Part shown: positions 1-6,303 of the stretch, piece by piece
Numbering within the stretch: position 1 is the first letter of the stretch
Layout: each line of letters begins with the position of its first letter
IMG/VR virus record: IMGVR_UViG_3300034198_010768
Coordinates: 1 to 27,984 of that record
Direction: 5' to 3' (one strand)
DNA: 27,984 nt
Origin: a virus
The notes under the pieces: model-generated
The model's input: the letters and a program-made list of their open reading frames with translations, nothing else
Told to the model about the DNA's origin: nothing
The model's database searches: none
Translations under genes and position numbers: made by a program

Positions 1-87
1 TAAATATATCATTAGAAATTTCTACTTAATGTCGTGTTAAAGGTTGTAACAACCAAGTCTAAGTTTGATAATTGGGTATCATTTAAA
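1..87. repeat. Terminal direct repeat, left copy (circular overlap)
   Basis: These 87 bases are identical to 27898-27984. Joining the ends places the gene that stops at 12 directly against the gene that starts at 27909 through a TAATG stop/start, so the repeat is best read as the overlap of a circular assembly. It implies a circularly permuted or circular genome. A true short terminal repeat is less likely because a gene junction runs through it. Confidence 0.95.
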
Positions 88-1529
88 CCTTGACCATAAG
101 AAAGAGATGCATATCTCATTTCTTCAGGGAAATTAGCACCATTCACAGTTCCAATATACATTGAGTTTGTTGATTGTGTTGCGGTGTTATTAACACTACC
201 AAAATTAAACCATGAACCACCTTGAAGTTTTCTTGCAAATCTTGCAAAGTTGCTAGCGGTTCTACTAATACCTTGAGAATATCCTCCAGTTCCTACCACA
301 GCTCCACCATTACTCAATGCGCTTCCACCATCAAACCATTCAAGTTGTGCACAGGTTCCCATAATAACATAAGGTCCCGCAACACCAGCATAATCACAAC
401 CTACATTGTATACACCATTAACATATCTGTAGTAGTGGTGTGAGTCATTTCTATTACCACCAACACCATAAGGATTCCAATGTGAATCACCATAGTTAGA
501 ACTACTCTTAGAATTTGGTTTAACACCATTTGAATCAACAGTCCAAGTACCATTGAATGACATTCTGTATGCCGCATCTGTATCCTGAGGGTCTTTAAGG
601 TTGAACTTACAAGTAAAATCAGTTCCCCCTACAAATGGATAGAAAGCATCAAGCAGAGTCCATAGACCATATGATTTAAGGTCAAGAACCAATGTATTGA
701 TTGCTGTTGCATCCAATCCTGAAATACCTGTTGCGGTAATAAACGCTTGAGCATCAGGGTCAACTGCGGGACCAGGACTTGAACTTGGTGTAGGAGTAAC
801 CGTAGGGGTTGATGTTTTGGTCGGAGTTATCGTTGGAGTGACTGATGGGGTTGTTGTAACCGTTGGAGTCACTGTTGAAGTTACCGATGGAGTAGGAGTT
901 GTTGTAGGACAAGTTGGTGGGTAGTTTAGATAGAAAGAATTACCAGGTGCTGTATTCAATCCACCTTGTAACCATCTTACACTTCCTTGAGTAATTGTCT
1001 GAGTATAACCTGGTATTAACAGGGCTGAATAACCTGTAGTTGACCAGGGGTCAGAACTGATTATACCTGTTACCCATCCTGCATCAACACCCAATGCCGA
1101 TACTCTTCTGAAAATATATCTATCCCCAAATGTGTATACGGGATAATTGTATCCATCAGGTGCTGTTCCGACAAGATATTCACTACCTGTATAATACCCG
1201 TAAGTCATTGAACCCCCTGAGTAACTATATTTTCTGTCGTAAGTTCCATCAAAATCATTTCCACCTGTTGAGTTAGTGATAATAAATTCTTCAGGACAGA
1301 TTGGGTAATTTGTCTGAGTCGGAGTGATTGATGGGGTTACTGTTGTTGTAGGAGTGATACTCGGAGTAGGTGTGATTGTTAAAGTTGGTGATGGTGTTAA
1401 AGTAATTGTAGGGGTAGGTGACGGACTTGGTGCAGGTGCATCAGGAACAAACCTTGCCACAATGTCCAAGATTGCTCTGTTCTCACCAAGATAGTTTGAG
1501 AATTGTTTGTTATAAAAAACTCTACCCAT
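12..1529 (-). CDS. Tail fibre / receptor-binding protein with two Pro-Thr linkers
   Basis: This is a 505-residue protein. The N-terminal 30 residues look like an anchor segment. A Pro/Thr/Ser linker follows (about residues 32-73), then a Gly/Tyr/Ser-rich domain of about 135 residues, a second Pro/Thr linker (about 208-255) and a C-terminal domain of about 250 residues. The C-terminal domain matches that of the protein at 2616-3893: both have a YGLW segment, an FYP..GG segment, a YGD...NP...GG.ND.H stretch and an ending like TTL.R. I know this module from fibres of phages of Bacteroidota (from memory). It probably binds the host surface. The gene ends in TAATG, coupled across the circle junction to the gene at 27469-27909. 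Adhesin function is inferred from architecture and position; no catalytic motif was seen. Confidence 0.7.
   Translation of the reverse strand: MGRVFYNKQFSNYLGENRAILDIVARFVPDAPAPSPSPTPTITLTPSPTLTITPTPSITPTTTVTPSITPTQTNYPICPEEFIITNSTGGNDFDGTYDRKYSYSGGSMTYGYYTGSEYLVGTAPDGYNYPVYTFGDRYIFRRVSALGVDAGWVTGIISSDPWSTTGYSALLIPGYTQTITQGSVRWLQGGLNTAPGNSFYLNYPPTCPTTTPTPSVTSTVTPTVTTTPSVTPTITPTKTSTPTVTPTPSSSPGPAVDPDAQAFITATGISGLDATAINTLVLDLKSYGLWTLLDAFYPFVGGTDFTCKFNLKDPQDTDAAYRMSFNGTWTVDSNGVKPNSKSSSNYGDSHWNPYGVGGNRNDSHHYYRYVNGVYNVGCDYAGVAGPYVIMGTCAQLEWFDGGSALSNGGAVVGTGGYSQGISRTASNFARFARKLQGGSWFNFGSVNNTATQSTNSMYIGTVNGANFPEEMRYASLSYGQGLNDTQLSNLDLVVTTFNTTLSRNF
768..908 (-). repeat. Pro/Thr-rich linker tract 2 of the 505-residue fibre protein
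   Basis: This is a degenerate short-period repeat encoding alternating TPT, TPS and VTP units. It separates the central domain from the C-terminal receptor-binding-like domain. Closely similar DNA words recur in the tracts at 1311, 3384, 3648, 15405, 15648, 15882 and 17952. Confidence 0.85.
1311..1436 (-). repeat. Pro/Thr-rich linker tract 1 of the 505-residue fibre protein
   Basis: This encodes about 42 residues made almost only of P, T and S with single I, L or V residues. It lies just after the N-terminal anchor segment. The composition fits an extended flexible spacer. Confidence 0.85.
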
Positions 1530-1534
1530 TTGGT

Positions 1535-2335
1535 TTACTTAATGGTGTGTAATATGAAACCTGGAGTTATTGACGCAGAAGTAGTTGCCGTAATTGCTGA
1601 TAATTCTGTTGTAGTAAATGTGGATGGGAAAGTTCCTGTATTAAATACATTACTGCTAACAATTGAAGTTCCAATATTATATCCAGGTGTGAAAGCCGCA
1701 GTTCCTGCTTGGTTCATTACAAATCCTGTTTGTAGAGTAAGTATTCTATTATAATCTGAAGCGGGTGTAATTGCTGAAGCCGCCATTCTTAATGTAAAAG
1801 TTCCTGAAGTAACATGCTTTGCAACCAACCAATAAAAACCAGGTCCTGTTCCTGAGAATGTTAAAGGACTTCCAAAATACATGGTTTTTAATCCTGTGGT
1901 TGTTGTTCCTGAAATTGTGGTTGGTGATGTTATTTGTTGATATGGCATATAACCATAAGTGTCGTCATATTGAGAATTATAAAGTGAAAATTCAACACTA
2001 TCTGTCGCGTGTAATGTTGTGCAGTTGAAAGTAATTGCACTATAACTTTCAACACCATTATCAAAGAAGTATTGAGCGGTTAGAAGATTTGGATATGTGG
2101 AAGGGTTTGCCGCAGTTGTTCCAAATGAAGAACCATAATATTTCCCTGCTTCTGGTTTATAGATGTTAAAGGAGTTCGCACCTGCTAATCCATTAGTTGA
2201 TATTTTTAATCCTGTATCATTTCCAAGTCCATCTTGAAGTGATTGAAATGTTGATGTAATGCCAGTTGTTGAATCAGAGAGTTTTAATAACCCCTGATAT
2301 GATTGATTGATTTGTGAACCTGTTAATGCACTCAT
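1535..2335 (-). CDS. Putative tail fibre / virion surface protein
   Basis: This 266-residue protein is rich in Thr, Ser, Gly and Ala. Its N-terminus (starting MSALTGSQINQ, with SLQDGLGN about 30 residues on) resembles an N-terminal module I recall from fibre proteins of aquatic phages, where a short helical segment precedes a beta-rich body. The body has alternating hydrophobic and Thr/Ser strands and no enzyme motif. It lies between two other fibre-like genes, five bases before the 505-residue fibre gene. It may be a fibre, a fibre-bound accessory or a head fibre. No Pro/Thr linker is present, unlike both flanking fibres. Confidence 0.55.
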   Translation of the reverse strand: MSALTGSQINQSYQGLLKLSDSTTGITSTFQSLQDGLGNDTGLKISTNGLAGANSFNIYKPEAGKYYGSSFGTTAANPSTYPNLLTAQYFFDNGVESYSAITFNCTTLHATDSVEFSLYNSQYDDTYGYMPYQQITSPTTISGTTTTGLKTMYFGSPLTFSGTGPGFYWLVAKHVTSGTFTLRMAASAITPASDYNRILTLQTGFVMNQAGTAAFTPGYNIGTSIVSSNVFNTGTFPSTFTTTELSAITATTSASITPGFILHTIK

Positions 2336-2355
2336 GTTTTTAATCTATAAATATT

Positions 2356-2613
2356 TTAGTTTGTTCCCCCCGAAAAGAATTGGGAGAAGTAGTTGGGGGT
2401 GTCTCCGGTTATTGGTTGATATGGACCTAACCAGTCCACAAGTGGCAATGTTTTAACCCAATCAAATTCGGGAAACTCAGATGCTGCCATCTCTTCGGTT
2501 GATATAACCCATTCACCATTTACCATTTGAACGGGATAGAAATACCAATCAGGAGCAACCATTTCCCCCACTAAGGTATCTTTCTGTATAATTGTTAATA
2601 ATCCTACTTTCAT
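2356..2613 (-). CDS. Small conserved-looking phage protein, function unknown
   Basis: This 85-residue acidic, aromatic-rich protein has a WYFYPV segment and a FDWVKTLP segment. The start follows the stop of the upstream fibre gene (2616) with a 2-base gap, so the two are probably co-translated. Position between fibres suggests a small virion or assembly protein. It has no signal peptide, membrane segment or known motif. I recall similar short proteins near fibres in other phages of Bacteroidota but cannot name a family. Confidence 0.6.
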   Translation of the reverse strand: MKVGLLTIIQKDTLVGEMVAPDWYFYPVQMVNGEWVISTEEMAASEFPEFDWVKTLPLVDWLGPYQPITGDTPNYFSQFFSGGTN

Positions 2614-2615
2614 AT

Positions 2616-3893
2616 TTAAACTTGTCTACCTAATGTTGTTTGGAAGTTCTGAATCGCTGTGTATAGATTTGATACTTCACTATCTGATAATGCATTTCCT
2701 GTTGTAACGAATGCGTATTGTCTTGTGGTTGGAGATTCTACTAATCCACCAGCATTAATCCAGTTTCTTGCAGCTAAGAACAAATCACCATTTGGTCTTG
2801 CTGTTGAAGTAACAGATGAGTTTCCAAGTGATGTTGAATTTCTGTAGAATTCAGTATCAGTTGAAGACCTTCTTGTAATGGTAAATAATCCACTTGAATC
2901 TGTGTTTGCAAATGTTCCTTGAGTTGTTGCATTTACAACACCTCTCATATCATCCACAGTGGAACGAGAGTTAACCTGAGTTCTTTCGTTAGGGTTTGCA
3001 TATGCTCCCATATCAAACTCAGCAGTTCCCTGTTGTTGGTTTGTTCTTGAATAGAACGACATGTGGAAATCATTCAACCCACCAATATTATTTGGGTTAG
3101 AATTCAAATCACCATAACCTGTTGTTCCATTAGAATTCACACCATTTGTTGTGAATATTAAACCACCATTCCAAGTGATATTACGGGTACCAGGAGTCTT
3201 TCCGTTAACAGCTTGACCTCCACTACTATTTCCACCTAAAAGTGGGTAGAATGAATATAATTTAGACCATAGACCATAATTGAATAAGTCATAGAATAAT
3301 TGGTATGTTGCTCCCGATGCTGTTGCGTCAAGAGTTCCCCCACCAGCAATTACTGCTGCCATGTAAGTCTGAGCCTCACTCACCCCTTGTGGAGTAGGTG
3401 TAGGTGTCGGAGTTGATGTTGAAGTCACTGATGGACTTGGAGGAATTGGTGATGAAGATGGAGTTATCGTTGGAGTTACTGTTGGACTTGATGTGATTGT
3501 CGGAGTAACCGTATTGGTTGGGGTAACCGTTGGAGTGGTTGTTGAAGTCGGAGTCGGAGATGGACTAGGTTGTGGTTGACACTCATTCCAATCGTTTACA
3601 TTGGATTCCCAATTCACAGATGTTGCACTCCAAGTACAATCAAATCCTACAGGAGTGGAACTCGGTGTAGGTGTTGGAGTAGGAGTTTTTGTTGCAGTTA
3701 CTGATGGAGTTGGAGTCGGTGAAGTTGGTGGTTGTGGTGATACCTCAGGTTCTTTGTAAACATTCATTACAACAGGGTTCCATACGGGGAGTTCTTTCTC
3801 ACCATATGGTTTCAATGCTTCCTTTACATCAAAAGGTTTTCTAACAGGATTTTGGGGTCTTTGAGGTCTATAACTTCTACCGTTCCACTTCAT
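2616..3893 (-). CDS. Tail fibre / receptor-binding protein, paralogous C-terminus
   Basis: This is a 425-residue protein. The N-terminal 50 residues are basic and contain an ALKPYGEKE..VW motif, probably the virion attachment segment. A Pro/Thr linker (about 52-82) leads to a short W-rich piece bounded by two cysteines (C86 and C105). A long second linker (about 106-170) then leads to a C-terminal domain of 255 residues homologous to the C-terminus of the 505-residue protein at 12-1529, with the shared YGLW, FYP..GG and YGD..NP..GG elements. It is the first gene after a strong terminator, so it depends on read-through or on an unseen promoter. Host binding is inferred. Confidence 0.7.
   Translation of the reverse strand: MKWNGRSYRPQRPQNPVRKPFDVKEALKPYGEKELPVWNPVVMNVYKEPEVSPQPPTSPTPTPSVTATKTPTPTPTPSSTPVGFDCTWSATSVNWESNVNDWNECQPQPSPSPTPTSTTTPTVTPTNTVTPTITSSPTVTPTITPSSSPIPPSPSVTSTSTPTPTPTPQGVSEAQTYMAAVIAGGGTLDATASGATYQLFYDLFNYGLWSKLYSFYPLLGGNSSGGQAVNGKTPGTRNITWNGGLIFTTNGVNSNGTTGYGDLNSNPNNIGGLNDFHMSFYSRTNQQQGTAEFDMGAYANPNERTQVNSRSTVDDMRGVVNATTQGTFANTDSSGLFTITRRSSTDTEFYRNSTSLGNSSVTSTARPNGDLFLAARNWINAGGLVESPTTRQYAFVTTGNALSDSEVSNLYTAIQNFQTTLGRQV
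3384..3578 (-). repeat. Long Pro/Thr linker tract of the 425-residue fibre
   Basis: This encodes about 65 residues of VTPT, TPTI and SPTP-type units, the longest such tract in the window. It leads straight into the paralogous fibre C-terminal domain. Confidence 0.85.
3648..3740 (-). repeat. First Pro/Thr linker tract of the 425-residue fibre
   Basis: This encodes about 31 residues, ending in a TPTPTPSSTP string that also ends linkers in the 582-residue tail protein (15405 and 15882). The same linker end in different genes points to exchange or duplication. Confidence 0.85.
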
Positions 3894-3910
3894 AGTCTTT
3901 TTTTGGCTTT

Positions 3911-3937
3911 AAAAAAAGGGGGAGGAAACCCTCCCCC
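3911..3937 (-). terminator. Rho-independent terminator after the capsid/tail-tube genes
   Basis: Read on the minus strand, an 8-bp perfect GC-rich stem (GGGGGAGG / CCTCCCCC) with a four-base loop is followed directly by seven T. It lies 25 bases beyond the stop of the gene at 3962-4507 and only 18 bases before the next start. It probably lowers transcription of the fibre-portal segment relative to the capsid genes. Confidence 0.92.
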
Positions 3938-3961
3938 CTCTATAATAAATATTATCGGTTA

Positions 3962-4507
3962 TTATTGAACCGTAATACCTGTAAACAATGCTCCCAAAGT
4001 TGTTGTTACCAACAATTCTTGAGTAGCCGCAGGTTCACCACCTTGGATGGTAAGTGCGTTCATACCGTTTAAGTCAGTGTATGCCTGACCTGTAGCGACA
4101 CCACCAGAGATAACCAAAGCTCCGTTTGACCATGCTCCTGACCAGTATCTACCGTTATTATCTTTTACGATGAACACGATATTGTTCTGACCAACAAGGT
4201 TGTAGAAAGCGTTTCTAAGCTCCTTGTCAAGCTTCGGAAGGTTCATAACCAATGTAGGTTGGAACACAACTGAACTTGAAGTAGTGTTTACAGCGATGTC
4301 TTCAGTGAATGAAGAACCCTGTTTGGTTAATTCAAATTTGTAGAAGACCCCTGTTCCTGATGCAGAGACGATTTGTGAATCACCGTTCTCAGTCCAACCA
4401 GTTACAGCTGCGTTTGCAGCGCCTCCTAAAATCCAAACTGTAGAGATACCTCCCGTAGATGCTGTTCTACAATCTAAGGTATAACCACTTGAAATATAAC
4501 AACTCAT
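3962..4507 (-). CDS. Putative major tail tube protein
   Basis: This is a 181-residue protein with an N-terminus of the form MSCYISSGYTLDCR, followed by Thr/Ser/Gly-rich beta-strand-like sequence and a central ELRNAFYNL..QNNIVFIVKD segment. I recall proteins with this N-terminal pattern (SG..LDC) just downstream of the capsid gene in phages of Bacteroidota, where they are thought to be tail tube or major structural proteins. The leader before the start is A-rich with no Shine-Dalgarno site, and a strong terminator follows the stop. Together with the capsid gene this suggests high expression. An alternative is a capsid decoration protein. Confidence 0.55.
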   Translation of the reverse strand: MSCYISSGYTLDCRTASTGGISTVWILGGAANAAVTGWTENGDSQIVSASGTGVFYKFELTKQGSSFTEDIAVNTTSSSVVFQPTLVMNLPKLDKELRNAFYNLVGQNNIVFIVKDNNGRYWSGAWSNGALVISGGVATGQAYTDLNGMNALTIQGGEPAATQELLVTTTLGALFTGITVQ

Positions 4508-4535
4508 TTTTGTATAATTTTTTAGTTAAGGTTTA

Positions 4536-5507
4536 TTAGTTAGCAACTACGAAAGAATCTACAGAGAATACACCCACACCGTATGTAGCGTGAAGGTTCA
4601 ATTTCACGATATCCTCAAATGGGTCATACATAGCTTTTTGGGTCATCATCTCTGCGTTCATACCAACCATGATGTACTGTGCAGGTCCTGCGATTACAGT
4701 TCCTTGACCAGTTAAACCTTGAGTTGGGATAACTCTAACATTAGTAGCAGGAAGGATTACACCCCAATCAGATGCTCCGTCAGACAATTCTCCTTTAGAG
4801 AAGTCAAACAAGTTGATGTATGAGTTGTTTCTCATAGAACTTACCAACGCTCTGAAGTCAGCGTATCCGCAGTAGATAACTAAGTCGTCTCTGTGTAATA
4901 CATTCTCAGGGATTGCTTGGTAGTAAGAAGTGAACACATCCAAACCATTAGAAGCTGTAGCTGCAGTGTAAGCAACATGGGTAGCTCCGTTACCAGTAGT
5001 AACCAATGCTAATACACCATCAAAACACTGACCGTTGTAAGGAGTAGCTCCTGTTGCAGTGGTGTTTCTCCACAATTGCAATTCAATTTGGTTAGCAGTT
5101 CTGTTAGCGATATCAGTCAAGATGACCTCTTCAAAAGGAATAGTTTCTTGGAAGTTTGAATCAGAAAGGAACTGAGACAAGTAAGTGTCATACAATGAGT
5201 ATGGACAAAGTTGTTGGTTAACTTTCTTGTTACAAAGGTTTACGGTAACAACATTCTGAACAGTGTCACCAGTTGGGTCAAAACCACACGCAAGGTCTTG
5301 CAAAATTACATCGTTTGTCACGAAACCTACCTTCTCGGTTGTACCTTTCAAGTTTGGTCTAACAGATGAATACTTAGGAAGTGTTAAACCTAAGAATGCT
5401 TTGATAAGCATATCGTCACCGTAGCTTGAGTACTCAGGAAGATTGGTCAAGTCATAGTTGAAAGAGAAGTTTTTAGCTTCGCCTTTTTTGAAATATTTCT
5501 TTTCCAT
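4536..5507 (-). CDS. Major capsid protein (HK97-fold expected)
   Basis: This 323-residue protein lies directly downstream of the scaffold-like gene. It has the balanced composition typical of capsid proteins, an IANRTANQIELQLWRN segment that would fit the long spine helix, and an HRDDLVIYCGYADFRAL segment typical of the A-domain core. No large N-terminal delta domain is visible, in keeping with a separate scaffold gene. The leader is very A-rich (two near-identical AAATAAAAAC units) and lacks a Shine-Dalgarno site, as is usual for strongly expressed genes in Bacteroidota. Identification rests on order (protease, scaffold, capsid) and general resemblance. Confidence 0.8.
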   Translation of the reverse strand: MEKKYFKKGEAKNFSFNYDLTNLPEYSSYGDDMLIKAFLGLTLPKYSSVRPNLKGTTEKVGFVTNDVILQDLACGFDPTGDTVQNVVTVNLCNKKVNQQLCPYSLYDTYLSQFLSDSNFQETIPFEEVILTDIANRTANQIELQLWRNTTATGATPYNGQCFDGVLALVTTGNGATHVAYTAATASNGLDVFTSYYQAIPENVLHRDDLVIYCGYADFRALVSSMRNNSYINLFDFSKGELSDGASDWGVILPATNVRVIPTQGLTGQGTVIAGPAQYIMVGMNAEMMTQKAMYDPFEDIVKLNLHATYGVGVFSVDSFVVAN

Positions 5508-5535
5508 TTTAATTTAATTTGTTTTTATTTTGTTT

Positions 5536-6303
5536 TTATTTTCTTAATGCTTCCTTTAAGAACTGTACCTTCATGTCCATGATGTTTTCTTTACCAAAAG
5601 TTTTTCTTGCAATTGGAGCTTCATGAGATGGAGAATTCTTAAATTCTTCATAATCTTTTTTATAGGATTCAAAATCCTTGGTGAAATTTGACATCATCTC
5701 CAACATTGAAGACATTGCCTCTTTCATTTTTTTCATTTCATCTTTGTAGTCCTCAAGTGAACCTTCACCTTCCATATCAGGATATTTGACACCAGTGATG
5801 ATGCCTTCCCCATCTGTTACAATGGTGATATCTGAAGTGGTTGTGTGTTCACCTGCAGGAGCTTTAACTTTTTCGCCTGATTCAGTAATGAAATAAAGTT
5901 GTTGTCCTACGGCAAATTCTCCAGCTTCATCGGTGTCAATTTTGGTACCGTCAGCAAGAGTTGCACTTGACAACATCTCAGTTTCAATCTTAATCTCGGT
6001 CTCAGCTTCGCTTACGGTAGATGCTTCTTCACTTTTTGGTTTTTCTTCAATTTTCATAATTACCGAATCCTCACCTACAGTTAAGATAAGACCTTCACGA
6101 GTCTCATGTGAACCTGCAGGGGCTGGCTTTAAAATTGAATCTTCACCTACAATGAATAATTCTTGTCCTACAGTAAATGGATTCTCATCGTTGGTGGTGA
6201 TTTCTGTTGCACCATCAATCAATTTTGTTACCATAAACTTTTCAGATTTGAACTTCATACCTAAGAGCTCAGCAATTTTTTCAATAGCTTCTGTAGCTTT
6301 CAT
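5536..6303 (-). CDS. Capsid scaffold protein with a duplicated beta domain
   Basis: This is a 255-residue acidic protein. Two copies of a domain of about 60 residues occur at about 23-83 and 108-170; both have a GQ.L(F/Y)(F/I) strand, a PAG.H turn and a following ITI/ILT..GE strand. A Lys/Glu/Met-rich helical segment (about 180-225, MKKMKEAMSSMLEMM) is probably coiled coil, and a short basic tail ends the protein. The layout of acidic body, coiled coil and C-terminal capsid-binding tail fits an internal scaffold cleaved or released in maturation. The start overlaps the protease stop as TAATG, so the two are translationally coupled. The duplicated domain resembles one I recall in scaffolds of phages of Bacteroidota. 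Confidence 0.7.
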   Translation of the reverse strand: MKATEAIEKIAELLGMKFKSEKFMVTKLIDGATEITTNDENPFTVGQELFIVGEDSILKPAPAGSHETREGLILTVGEDSVIMKIEEKPKSEEASTVSEAETEIKIETEMLSSATLADGTKIDTDEAGEFAVGQQLYFITESGEKVKAPAGEHTTTSDITIVTDGEGIITGVKYPDMEGEGSLEDYKDEMKKMKEAMSSMLEMMSNFTKDFESYKKDYEEFKNSPSHEAPIARKTFGKENIMDMKVQFLKEALRK

